Below are positions 51,998 to 61,038 of a DNA stretch of 64,000 nt, one piece after another (the first letter of the stretch is position 1; each line of letters opens with the position of its first letter). The stretch is from contig NZ_JAOTEM010000001.1 of NCBI RefSeq assembly GCF_025628985.1, forward strand, positions 806,001 to 870,000. The letters run 5' to 3'. The notes under the pieces are model-generated. The model was not told where the DNA came from. It saw only the letters and a list, made by a program, of their open reading frames with translations, and ran no database searches. Both the position numbers and the translations under genes were made by a program. Source of the stretch: Chryseobacterium edaphi (GTDB lineage Bacteria; Bacteroidota; Bacteroidia; Flavobacteriales; Weeksellaceae).

Positions 51998-53727
51998 TGA
52001 AAATAAAAACCAAGCTTAATGCAGGAGTCGGTCTTCTGTTTTTGATGATTATTATACTTTCTATTCTCGGCGGATGGTTTATTTATCAGCTGAAAAAAGA
52101 TACACAGAATATACTTGTGGCGAATTATAACACGCTGCAGTATTCCCGAAATATGCTTTTGTCTCTTGAAGAGATAGACAAACAGCCTTCTTTTGCCATA
52201 AAAGAATTTCAAAAGAATCTTAATCTGCAAAGTCAGAATATTACAGAAAGCGGTGAAAAAGAAGCAACGCGAAATATTATCAGTCATTTTACAGATTTAA
52301 ATAAAAATCCGACAGATCAAAATCTCAAATCTGTTATCAGAAAAGATATTGCCGAACTGATGCAGCTGAATATGAATGCCATTCAGATCAAAAGTGAAAT
52401 TGCAAACACTACAGCAGAAAATGCCATTGCTGCGATTTCCATTGCGGGAACTCTGTGCTTTCTGATCGCTTTTACCCTCATGATCAATCTTCCTTCGAAT
52501 ATTGCCAATCCTATTCGTGAGCTTACCTTCAGTATTCATCAGATTGCAAAACAGAATTACAGAGAAAGAGTGCACTTTGAAGGAAATAGTGAGTTTGGCG
52601 AACTGGCAAAGTCGTTCAACACAATGGCAGAAAAGCTTCAGGAATATTCTGAAAGCCGACTTGATAAGATTTTAAAAGGAAAAAAACGCATCGAAACGCT
52701 GATTGATAATATGCACGATGCAGTAATCGGAATTGATGAAAACAGAAAAGTACTTTTCGTAAATGATGAAGCTTTAAAAATAACCGGACTCAAAAAAGAT
52801 CAGTTCGTTGGAAAACTTATTCAGGATGTTGCTGTTGGAAATGATTTGGTGAGAGATTTAATAAGAGAAATTATTGATCCGCAGATTCAGAAAAAAGCAG
52901 ATTCAGAATTATTGAAAATTTTTGTAGAAGGGAAAGAAAATTATTTTGAAAAAGAAATTTTATACATCAATGTTTTACCAACCGGAGAAGACAACAAACG
53001 TTTTATCGGACAAGTAATCATGCTGAGAAATGTAACTCCTTTCAAGGAACTTGATCTTGCCAAAACTCATTTTATGGGAACAGTTTCTCATGAATTTAAA
53101 ACTCCGATCTCATCCATCCAAATGGGAGTGCAGTTGCTTGAAAATAATAGAATTGGTGAACTTAATGAAGAGCAGAAAAGACTTGTTGTCGGAATAAAAG
53201 AAGATACTTTAAGACTTTTGAAAATCACAGGTGAACTCCTCAATCTTACCCAACTGGAAACCGGAGTGGTGCAGTTGAATATAAGACCTTCCGAGATCGA
53301 CAAGATGGTTGAAGGCGTAATTGCAGCAAACAAATCCGCAGCAGACTATAAACAGATTACCATCAAATCTCAAATTGATCCAAAACTTAAATTTGTAAAT
53401 GCAGATTACGAAAAAACTTCCTGGGTTTTGAGTAATATTATTTCGAACGCAATCCGTTATTCTTACGAAAATTCAATCATAGAAATCAATGTAGAAAATG
53501 ATAACAATGAGATAAAATTCTCTGTAAAAGATCAGGGTTACGGAATAGAAGATCAGTATCTCGACAAAGTTTTTACCCGCTATTTCAGAATTCCCGGAAC
53601 AAAAACTGAAGGTACGGGTTTAGGTTTAAGTATCAGTAAAGAATTTATTGAAGCTCAAGGCGGAAAAATTTGTGTTAATAGCGAAATCGGTGTTGGAAGC
53701 ACATTTTATTTTAGCCTCAAAGCATAA
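51997..53727 (+). CDS. Membrane histidine kinase, partner of the KdpD-like sensor
   Basis: The 576-residue kinase has two membrane helices (about 12-32 and 147-168) bounding a periplasmic loop, a HAMP domain (about 170-225), a PAS domain (about 235-345, IDNMHDAVIGIDENRKVLFVN), a HisKA dimer domain with phospho-His near 366 in GTVSHEFKTPISSI, and a HATPase with N-box NIISNAIRYSYEN, DQGYGIEDQ and GTGLGLSISKEF. The start overlaps the kdpD stop by one base, so the two are translationally coupled. It probably phosphorylates the NtrC-type regulator that opens the locus. Confidence 0.93.
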   Translation: MKIKTKLNAGVGLLFLMIIILSILGGWFIYQLKKDTQNILVANYNTLQYSRNMLLSLEEIDKQPSFAIKEFQKNLNLQSQNITESGEKEATRNIISHFTDLNKNPTDQNLKSVIRKDIAELMQLNMNAIQIKSEIANTTAENAIAAISIAGTLCFLIAFTLMINLPSNIANPIRELTFSIHQIAKQNYRERVHFEGNSEFGELAKSFNTMAEKLQEYSESRLDKILKGKKRIETLIDNMHDAVIGIDENRKVLFVNDEALKITGLKKDQFVGKLIQDVAVGNDLVRDLIREIIDPQIQKKADSELLKIFVEGKENYFEKEILYINVLPTGEDNKRFIGQVIMLRNVTPFKELDLAKTHFMGTVSHEFKTPISSIQMGVQLLENNRIGELNEEQKRLVVGIKEDTLRLLKITGELLNLTQLETGVVQLNIRPSEIDKMVEGVIAANKSAADYKQITIKSQIDPKLKFVNADYEKTSWVLSNIISNAIRYSYENSIIEINVENDNNEIKFSVKDQGYGIEDQYLDKVFTRYFRIPGTKTEGTGLGLSISKEFIEAQGGKICVNSEIGVGSTFYFSLKA

Positions 53728-53859
53728 AATACTATTTAAAAATTTAGGAAAAATTCGTTTAGGAAATTTTTATTTTATTTTTTATGATTTTTCTAAGATT
53801 TGGTAAACAAATTGTATATACTGAATCAATATTTGATTTAATCATTAAAAACAACAACT

Positions 53860-54078
53860 ATGGATATTTCTTACTACGAATTTACGAATCTGCCGGATGA
53901 GATGCAATATAACATGGTGTTATCACAAGGCAGAATGATTAACGAGAACACAGTGAGCAATTCACGATACGTCTTATACGAACTTTCAAGTTTTTCTGTG
54001 GAGATTATTTACAGTTTAACGAAAAATAAAATTTCGGGAAAAAATATTTTCCTAAACAGATCTGCTTATTCAGCTTAA
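53860..54078 (+). CDS. Small hypothetical protein
   Basis: This is a 72-residue protein (MDISYYEFTNLPDEMQYNMVL...) with no signal peptide or clear fold. The upstream region has TTTG- and -7-like sequences but no clean pair, and the gene is followed by a strong terminator, which supports it as a real transcript. It resembles short hypothetical proteins seen in other flavobacteria; role unknown. Confidence 0.6.
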   Translation: MDISYYEFTNLPDEMQYNMVLSQGRMINENTVSNSRYVLYELSSFSVEIIYSLTKNKISGKNIFLNRSAYSA

Positions 54079-54104
54079 ATTTTAAATTTAATTTTTAAAA
54101 TATA

Positions 54105-54133
54105 AAAAACTCGGTTACAATGACCGAGTTTTT
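54105..54133. terminator. Bidirectional terminator
   Basis: AAAAACTCGGT and ACCGAGTTTTT form a perfect 11-bp stem with a seven-base loop, between the convergent genes at 53860 and 54158. Confidence 0.9.
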
Positions 54134-54157
54134 ATTTTGACTTTAATTCTCTTAATA

Positions 54158-54565
54158 TTATTTTATTCTGTCATATATAAATTTGGTAACCAATGCTCCA
54201 AAAATATAATATCCTACAGTCATCAGTTTCTTCTGAGTATTTTCAGCAACTGGCTCGTCATTCAATCCCATCTTTTTTGGTAGTGCAATGGCTCCAACTC
54301 CCGCAAGAAGACCAGAAGTAAGGTCATGTTTTGTTGCTGTGGTCGCATAATACAATCCGTTACTCAAAACGTCACCAACAAGTGTCGCAGCATAAAGATT
54401 GTTTTCTCCCGTAATGTTGATGGGTGTATTGTCAGTAAGTTTTAAAAGTGCTTCTTCACCCACTTCATTGATATGTGGAACATTACTGAAATTTTTTCTT
54501 ATGGTTTCGTGCAAAATGTTTAACGCAATTGCTCCGCCTAAACCGGCTAAAATTTTCTTGTACAT
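54158..54565 (-). CDS. Small membrane-associated hypothetical protein
   Basis: The 135-residue protein starts with a Gly-rich hydrophobic helix (MYKKILAGLGGAIALNILHE) and ends with another (KKLMTVGYYIFGALVTKFIYD). The middle has small-residue-rich segments (ATLVGDVLSNGLYYATTA, LTSGLLAGVGAIALPKKMG) that could be buried helices. The family is not recognised. It is the last of a run of minus-strand genes. A membrane channel or stress protein is conceivable, without evidence. Confidence 0.6.
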   Translation of the reverse strand: MYKKILAGLGGAIALNILHETIRKNFSNVPHINEVGEEALLKLTDNTPINITGENNLYAATLVGDVLSNGLYYATTATKHDLTSGLLAGVGAIALPKKMGLNDEPVAENTQKKLMTVGYYIFGALVTKFIYDRIK

Positions 54566-54684
54566 AGTATTTGGATTTTGTGATTGTGATTATCTGTAAG
54601 TCTTAGTAGACTTTAATAACCATATATGTTCAAAATTCAGACCACAAGAGCAATATATCTGTATTAAAACTATACTTTGAAAAA

Positions 54685-54972
54685 TTATTGAATATCATAT
54701 TCCTTTTTAAGACTTTTATCAAGATAAAAGGGAACAAATGGTAAAACGGAACCAATTAAATAGATGGCAATTCTTTTTAGAGACCATTTATATTTTATTG
54801 CTGCAGCTAAAAGAACCACGGCAAATACAAGAAACAGTACTCCGTGAATCCAGCCAAAATACTTTACAGCTTCAGAAATATTAAAAATATATTTTAAAGG
54901 CATTGCAATAAAGAGCAAAATCAAGTAAGAAACTCCTTCGATAAGAGCTGTTTTCCGATACAAATTAATCAT
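54685..54972 (-). CDS. DUF3817 membrane protein
   Basis: The 95-residue protein has three hydrophobic helices: LYRKTALIEGVSYLILLFIA with MPLKY after it, then WIHGVLFLVFAVVLLAAAIK, then AIYLIGSVLPFVPFYLDKSL. The order and the GWIHG motif are those of DUF3817 (YvaD-like) proteins, whose function is unknown. It lies 125 bases downstream of the NADH dehydrogenase gene on the same strand. Confidence 0.88.
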   Translation of the reverse strand: MINLYRKTALIEGVSYLILLFIAMPLKYIFNISEAVKYFGWIHGVLFLVFAVVLLAAAIKYKWSLKRIAIYLIGSVLPFVPFYLDKSLKKEYDIQ

Positions 54973-55097
54973 ATAAAATTGTAAATTTTAAGGGTGCTTT
55001 CTGTTTGTTAGGCAAGATACTTTTTTCCTTTATAATAAACAATTTCATTAAGATTAATTCTCTTTAAAGATTTCACTAAAATTAAGTTCGTTTTTAT

Positions 55098-56366
55098 TTA
55101 CTCGTTCTTCGTGTTTCTTTTTGGATACAAAATCATTCTGATAGAAGGATTATTGGTAATAAATAATCTGAACCAATCCAGAGCTAACCGTATTTTGCTT
55201 CTGAAACTTACCAATGGAATAACGTGAATAAAAAGCCATGTAAGCCAAGCCAGAAATCCATTAAACGAAAATTTCGGGAGATCAACTACGGCATTGAATT
55301 TTGAAATAATAGCCATACTTCCTTTGTCATTATATTTAAAAGAATTATGCTTTTCAGATCTTTCCATTCTTTTAAAATTTGTTCCTAGATTATTTGCCTG
55401 TTGTATAGCAACCTGCGCAAGTTGAGGATGTCCTTTCGGAAATTTTTCATCAGTTAATTGAAGGCAAATATCTCCAACAGCGTAGATATCATTTGTATGA
55501 CTCACTTTGTTAAAAGCATCAACCGAAATCCTTCTTCCTTTTACAATACTTTCTTCAGGAAGTCCGGGAACTTCACGTCCGATAACTCCGCAAGTCCAGA
55601 TCAGCGTTTCGGTCTCAATAAATTTGCCGTCTGAAAGCACTACTTTATTGTCTGTATAATCTTTAACAGAAACATTCAGGATGATTTTAACGCCCAATTT
55701 CTGTAGTTTATCATACGCTGTTTTCTGAGCCATTTTGCTCATCGGCGAAAGGAGAGTAGGGAGAGCATCGATGAGGTAAATGTTTGAAAGACTCAATTTC
55801 ATTTCCGGATATTCTTTTTCTGCGATATATTTACCCATTTCAGCAATCATTCCGGCCAATTCTACTCCTGTAGGACCACCACCTGCGATAACGATGTTTT
55901 GTAGACGTTGGGCGATTCTGATATCTTTGTTTCGGGCAGCTTCCTCTAATGTAAGAAGCATGTGATTTCTAAGATATAGAGCTTCTTCGATATTTTTCAT
56001 CGGCAAACTGCATTTCTGCACGTTTTCCATTCCGAAGAAATTTGATTCTGTACCAAGAGCCAACACAAGATAATCATAATAAAGGGTTCCCGTATCGGTT
56101 TCAATAGTTTTGTTTTCAGGATTTACTTTTACGAGACTTCCCATATGAAAATGCACATTGTTATCATCTGCAATGAGTTTTCTGAACGGATAACTGATAT
56201 TGGAAGCCTGAATAAATGATGTTGCCACCTGATAAATCAAAGGCGGAAAAAAATGATAGTTATTTTTATCGACTAATGTAACACGGAATCGTGAATCGTT
56301 TTTCAAAGATTTGATAAGATTGACACCGGCAAATCCGCCACCGACAATGATAATATGCTTTGCCAT
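55098..56366 (-). CDS. ndh: Type II NADH:quinone oxidoreductase
   Basis: The 422-residue flavoprotein transfers electrons from NADH to quinone without proton pumping. It has an FAD-binding GxGxxG motif (IIIVGGGFAGVNLIKSL), VDKNNYHFFPPLIYQVA, an NAD-binding motif (IVIAGGGPTGVELAGMIAEMGKY, 23 residues in all), IWTCGV, AVGDICLQ and HPQLAQVAIQQ near the C-terminus. The last 70 residues are amphipathic and hydrophobic (FNGFLAWLTWLFIHVIPLVS), as expected for membrane anchoring. Length and motifs are typical of Ndh. It is probably its own transcript. Confidence 0.93.
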   Translation of the reverse strand: MAKHIIIVGGGFAGVNLIKSLKNDSRFRVTLVDKNNYHFFPPLIYQVATSFIQASNISYPFRKLIADDNNVHFHMGSLVKVNPENKTIETDTGTLYYDYLVLALGTESNFFGMENVQKCSLPMKNIEEALYLRNHMLLTLEEAARNKDIRIAQRLQNIVIAGGGPTGVELAGMIAEMGKYIAEKEYPEMKLSLSNIYLIDALPTLLSPMSKMAQKTAYDKLQKLGVKIILNVSVKDYTDNKVVLSDGKFIETETLIWTCGVIGREVPGLPEESIVKGRRISVDAFNKVSHTNDIYAVGDICLQLTDEKFPKGHPQLAQVAIQQANNLGTNFKRMERSEKHNSFKYNDKGSMAIISKFNAVVDLPKFSFNGFLAWLTWLFIHVIPLVSFRSKIRLALDWFRLFITNNPSIRMILYPKRNTKNE

Positions 56367-56479
56367 AATCAGAAGAATTATTTTTAAAAAATATAATTCA
56401 ACAATAAGACCAAATATTTAGTTTTTGAGGCTAAGTCTTATTTAATCATAGTAAATAGAAATTAAAACTTAATTAAAAT

Positions 56480-56506
56480 AAAAAAGCCCTCTCCAAAGAG
56501 AAGGCT
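56480..56506 (-). terminator. Terminator of the AsmA-like gene
   Basis: On the minus strand AGCCTTCTC and GAGAGGGCT form a stem with a four-base loop and are followed by TTTTTT. It lies about 110 bases after the stop of the 827-codon gene. Confidence 0.8.
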
Positions 56507-56616
56507 AAAAACACAAATGATGAAAAAAAGTTATACTATCAAGAACGGTATAACGGTACAAATTTAATGTAAATTATTGGTTCTTTATATGGTCTTGATC
56601 ATGTTTTTCTGATTTT

Positions 56617-59100
56617 TTAAATAAGATATTTCTTCAAACCTTCCATAATTCCCTGCCAAAGCATGCTGAAAAAACTTCTGTCGGCTTCCCTTTTCTTCTC
56701 AATCACTACATGATCAGGTTCACCTGTAGATTCGTTTTTGACAAACCAATTGGCAACTTTACTCAGCAGCTTTCTTTCGTTTCCTTTTTTGTTAAGTAAG
56801 TTCACATACATCTCATTATATTTGAAGTAGAATTTCCCTGCAATTCCCGCATTGGTTCCGTAGTAATCAAATTTCAGATAATCGATATTTCCGTCCAAAG
56901 TCACATTAAGATACGGTCTTACAAAAAGATTTACGTTTTCTGCTGAGAGCTTCAGAATCTTGCCGTTGATAGTATATTTATCTTCGAGATTCATTACATC
57001 AAATTTCCAGTTGACCTGAGTGTCGGCAGTTCCGTAAAAAGCAAATCTTGCATCGGCATTAATCACTGTAGGACGGCCTTTTATTTTTCCGTTGTTCACA
57101 TTGGTGATATTGATTCCAAATTTATCAAATGTCAGTTTCCCCGGAATATTGCTGTTTTCTGCATTTTCTTCGTACTCCAAACTTGAATTTTTAATGGCAA
57201 CATTCTTTACAAACATTGGCATTTTCATTCCACGAAGTTTTTTGCTGAAAAGGTACCTTGCTGCATCATCATCCGGTGGAGCCAGATCGTGATAAATATT
57301 GCAATGTAAGCCATCAATATCAACTTTACTGATATCAATCTGTGGATTCTTAAATAATTTCGAATTAGAATCTGTAATTCCGATTTTTTTAACTTTAATG
57401 GTATATAAATCACTTTCTTTTGCAATCACCTTACTGAATCCCGCTCTCGAATATTTTGGAAGATATTGCAATTCTTTAATCTCTGTTTGTTTTCCTGAAT
57501 TTTTCAGTTCGGCAAGTTTGAGCGTGTAATATTTTCCGGCATCCAGAAAAACCTTTTGTGCAGTAATCGAATGATTATTTGCTTTAAATGGCAAATCGTT
57601 TTTCATATATTCATTTCCGGAAACAATACGATTCACAAGGATATCAAATTTTCCAACCGATAATTTCTCCTTTCCCTGAGAATTTTGCGCAAATTTTCCA
57701 TTTGAAATTTTAATGAAACCTAGATTCAAAGCAAATTCAGGAAGTGGTGAATCAGATTTTTTAGGTTTTGATTTTTGACTTGCCGAAACAATTTTTATAG
57801 AAGGAGTTTTTATTTCTAAACCATCAAGTTGAATATTCAGTTTCTGCCCAACGTATTTTGTTTTGTTGTTAATGATTTTTATTTCATCAGTATCAATATT
57901 GAAAAGATCTTTATTCGTGCTTCTTCCCAGTGCAATCATCTGAAATTTCTCAATCAGAATGTCAGAATTTTTTGATGAAATCTTTTTGATTTTTACCGCC
58001 TGAAGTTTATTGGCTTTAAGGTAAATATTATCAGCTTCGATATCATGGTTGGTAAATCTGAAAGGTATTTTTTCCTTCACCGTATTTTTATCGAAAACAA
58101 TATTGCTCAGCTTAAAATTAAAATTATCAACAGAGGCTGTTTTGTCTTTGTCGGCCTGTAAAACAACAATTTTTCCTTTTTGGAAGTTAATGTTTTTCAT
58201 GCCTATTTTCATTTCGATCTCCTTAGGGTTTTTCTCTTTTTCAACAATATTTTTCCCTGTTGACGTCACTTTCAGATCGGGTTGAGTAAAAATAATGTCT
58301 GAAACGATCAATGAATCTTTGCTGATATTAAAATCTGTTGCCAAAAGTCGTTCAGAAGCAAAATCGAATACGTTTTTTGAATTATATTTTTCAGGACTCT
58401 GAATTGGAACCAAATGAAATTTTCTGAGATCTAAAGTTTTATTCGCCGCAAAAATTTTATCAGAATTGATTTGATAAAAATCATTCACGCCAATTTTCAC
58501 TTCTTGCGCATCGATTTTAAATTCTTTAAAAGCAAGTGGGATTTTTGCATCATCTTTATTTTGCTCAATATCTGTAAGTTTTACATTGATATTCTTACCG
58601 GTAAAAACAGGCTTTCCATCAGCATTTACGATGTCTGCAAATACATTGCTCAATACAATGTTATTGATATGAATATCTGTTTTTTTGGAAGATTTTTTTT
58701 CCTTATCTGACTTCGGAGCAAGACGCATTTTTACAGTAGAATCATTAAGAAGAAACTGATCGGCGTGATAAGATTTGCTGAAGATAGCCTTCCACACACC
58801 AAAATCTTTGATTTTTATCTTTTTTACATTTCCATCAATTTGAGTGATCTTTTTGTCATTAGGATTTTTGGTTGAAATTTTAAGATCAGTTGCCGTAAAA
58901 TCTCCTGAAATCAGACTCAGATCAAAGTTTTTTAACTCTAATTTGTAAGGCGTTTTCTTATTGATGAGATCGGGAAGTTTTTTCTGGAGATAAAAATCCA
59001 GCGCAAAAGGAAATATTGCTAAAAGCAGAAGAATAGTTGCTGTAATTCCCAAAAACCATTTTTTGCGGTTAGATTTTGGTATAGAGTCGTTTTTTTCCAT
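56617..59100 (-). CDS. Large AsmA-like envelope protein
   Basis: The 827-residue protein begins with a basic stretch and one membrane helix (KWFLGITATILLLLAIFPFALDF, about 15-37), and the rest is beta-strand-rich, extracytoplasmic and repetitive: TPYKLELKNFDLSLISGDFTATDLKIST, many IxxxxxxxF strands, and a terminal Trp/Lys-rich segment. This is the AsmA/DUF748-type plan (long beta-helical groove anchored in the inner membrane), proposed to carry lipid to the outer membrane. The pattern is clear but family membership is not proved by motif. It is a single gene. Confidence 0.75.
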   Translation of the reverse strand: MEKNDSIPKSNRKKWFLGITATILLLLAIFPFALDFYLQKKLPDLINKKTPYKLELKNFDLSLISGDFTATDLKISTKNPNDKKITQIDGNVKKIKIKDFGVWKAIFSKSYHADQFLLNDSTVKMRLAPKSDKEKKSSKKTDIHINNIVLSNVFADIVNADGKPVFTGKNINVKLTDIEQNKDDAKIPLAFKEFKIDAQEVKIGVNDFYQINSDKIFAANKTLDLRKFHLVPIQSPEKYNSKNVFDFASERLLATDFNISKDSLIVSDIIFTQPDLKVTSTGKNIVEKEKNPKEIEMKIGMKNINFQKGKIVVLQADKDKTASVDNFNFKLSNIVFDKNTVKEKIPFRFTNHDIEADNIYLKANKLQAVKIKKISSKNSDILIEKFQMIALGRSTNKDLFNIDTDEIKIINNKTKYVGQKLNIQLDGLEIKTPSIKIVSASQKSKPKKSDSPLPEFALNLGFIKISNGKFAQNSQGKEKLSVGKFDILVNRIVSGNEYMKNDLPFKANNHSITAQKVFLDAGKYYTLKLAELKNSGKQTEIKELQYLPKYSRAGFSKVIAKESDLYTIKVKKIGITDSNSKLFKNPQIDISKVDIDGLHCNIYHDLAPPDDDAARYLFSKKLRGMKMPMFVKNVAIKNSSLEYEENAENSNIPGKLTFDKFGINITNVNNGKIKGRPTVINADARFAFYGTADTQVNWKFDVMNLEDKYTINGKILKLSAENVNLFVRPYLNVTLDGNIDYLKFDYYGTNAGIAGKFYFKYNEMYVNLLNKKGNERKLLSKVANWFVKNESTGEPDHVVIEKKREADRSFFSMLWQGIMEGLKKYLI

Positions 59101-59344
59101 CAGTTAAATTTTGAGATACGTACACTAAACAAAACATATTCCAATTCGCATCATAATAATTAATTATGTTAATTTGATAACTAACTTATATAATTTTAGC
59201 AGGGTAAGTTGATAAAAATTTAAAACAAATACTTTTCATTTGAGAATAACATATTGATGACATATAAATCAATTAAAACTTAACATACAGTCTTCAAAAA
59301 AATTTTTGTTCTTTTGCAGATCGTAATAAAAAGTAAGCAATTCA

Positions 59345-60484
59345 ATGTCCAAGTTTGATGAGATCAGGTCGTTTGATGACCGCGAAGTCAATGAAGCCGT
59401 ACAAAGTGTAGTTCGTCATCCCATGATGAAAGCGCTGATGAATTTTACATTTCCTGATGTTGATGATGAGATTTGGTCGGATCAACTAAAAGATACGTTT
59501 TCGATTTACGATTTTCAGAAAAATTTTATTTCTCATACAATCCGAAAAATATTGGAAACAAGTTCTCAGGGTTTGACGACTTCGGGATTTGAAAATTTAG
59601 ATAAAAATGCTTCTTATCTTTTCGTGTCAAATCATCGGGATATTGTTTTAGATACATCATTGCTCAATCTAGTACTTCTAGAAAAAGATTTTGTCATGAC
59701 ATCTTCTGCAATTGGTGATAATTTGGTGCAACAGAATTTTCTTCATATTCTCGCCAAACTGAATCGTAATTTTCTGGTTCAGAGAGGATTGTCGCTGCGT
59801 GAACAATTAAAAAGTTCTCAATTGATGTCGGAATATATTTTTCAGCTCCTGAAATCTGAAAACCGTTCAGTCTGGATTGCTCAACGTGAAGGTCGCACAA
59901 AAGATGGAAATGATGCCACACAACAAGGTGTATTGAAAATGCTTGCAATGGCATCAAACCATACATCAATTCCTGATTTCTTTAAAAATCTGAAAATCGT
60001 TCCTTTATCGATTTCATACGAATATGATCCGACCGATGTTCTGAAAATGCCACAGTTATTGGCAAAACAGAAAGACGAAGTTTATGTCAAAGCTAAAGAC
60101 GAAGACTTTACCACCATGATGAGTGGAGTTTTGGGACAGAAAAAACGTATTCACTTACATTCAGGAAACGTCCTTCATCAGGAATTGGATGATATTTCTG
60201 CAAACTTTGATAATAAAAACAAACAGCTTCAGGCAATCGCACAGATTATTGATGAATCAATCATTCAAAACTATCATCTTTGGCCCACCAATTATATTGC
60301 TTACGATCTGTTAAATCAAACCAACCAGTTTTCAAAAAATTATACTGAAAAAGAAAAACAGCTGTTTGAACGCAGATTGGAAATGAGAATCAACGTTGAC
60401 GATGAAATTTTAAAAAATGGTTTCTTATCAATGTATGCAAATCCCGTTGTGAATAAAATGAAATTAGTATCTCAAAGTTTTTAA
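59345..60484 (+). CDS. Glycerol-3-phosphate/lysophosphatidate acyltransferase-like protein
   Basis: The 379-residue protein has the acyltransferase block: motif I YLFVSNHRDIVLDTSLL (about residue 93-110), FLVQRG near 142, and IAQREGRTKDGNDATQQGVLKM (about 178-200). The His-to-Asp spacing of motif I is HxRDIVLD-like (five residues), where the PlsB/PlsC families usually have HX4D. This variant is seen in flavobacterial annotations as glycerol acyltransferase. It should act at the membrane in phospholipid or lipid-A-type synthesis. No membrane spans are evident. Confidence 0.82.
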   Translation: MSKFDEIRSFDDREVNEAVQSVVRHPMMKALMNFTFPDVDDEIWSDQLKDTFSIYDFQKNFISHTIRKILETSSQGLTTSGFENLDKNASYLFVSNHRDIVLDTSLLNLVLLEKDFVMTSSAIGDNLVQQNFLHILAKLNRNFLVQRGLSLREQLKSSQLMSEYIFQLLKSENRSVWIAQREGRTKDGNDATQQGVLKMLAMASNHTSIPDFFKNLKIVPLSISYEYDPTDVLKMPQLLAKQKDEVYVKAKDEDFTTMMSGVLGQKKRIHLHSGNVLHQELDDISANFDNKNKQLQAIAQIIDESIIQNYHLWPTNYIAYDLLNQTNQFSKNYTEKEKQLFERRLEMRINVDDEILKNGFLSMYANPVVNKMKLVSQSF

Positions 60485-60490
60485 ATTAAA

Positions 60491-60715
60491 TCATTCTTCT
60501 TTTTTAAAACTTACTACTTCAAATTCGTCATCTGTACAATATTTTTTGCAGCTTTCATCATCGAACGCTTCAGGATTTTTCGTAAAATCTTCGATGAATT
60601 TGTAACTTTCATCAGTGTTTGCAGGAGTAATCACGATGTGATATAATTTTAATAATGATTCATCGGCTTTTTCCAATGACTCTTTTTTGTGTTTTAGCGC
60701 TTCTTGATAATTCAT
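60491..60715 (-). CDS. Small acidic hypothetical protein
   Basis: The 74-residue acidic soluble protein (MNYQEALKHKKESLEKADES...) carries two Cys (SCKKYC) near the C-terminus. It ends seven bases from the stop of the convergent acyltransferase gene. No family is recognised. Charged composition and length are compatible with a real gene; function unknown. Confidence 0.6.
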   Translation of the reverse strand: MNYQEALKHKKESLEKADESLLKLYHIVITPANTDESYKFIEDFTKNPEAFDDESCKKYCTDDEFEVVSFKKEE

Positions 60716-61038
60716 GATTTAAATTTATAGTTTAATAATAGATCAAAAACATGCCAACTTTTTTGAGCATCTTAAATTTTCCAGCCTTCTGTTTTTATGA
60801 ATTATATTCAAAAAAATAAATTATTTTATTAAAAAATTATATGTTGTGGTACATTGAATATTATTGATCTATAAGTTTTGGTGATAATTTAATATTAAAA
60901 TGTTATAAGTGTTTTTTTTAAACGCCTATTTGTCTTAGTGAGTCAATATTCTTAAAATAATAACCTGTTTTTTGAAAATTTGTGAGTATTTTTGGTAGCT
61001 GAGGAAAAGTATAACCTTTACCAGATTATTTTACTTTT
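60716..61038. other. Intergenic region without a gene
   Basis: About 320 AT-rich bases between divergent genes. A TTTTTGG near 60990 and a TACTTTTA next to the ATG at 61039 could be promoter elements, but their spacing is not convincing. No repeats or RNA genes were found. Confidence 0.45.
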
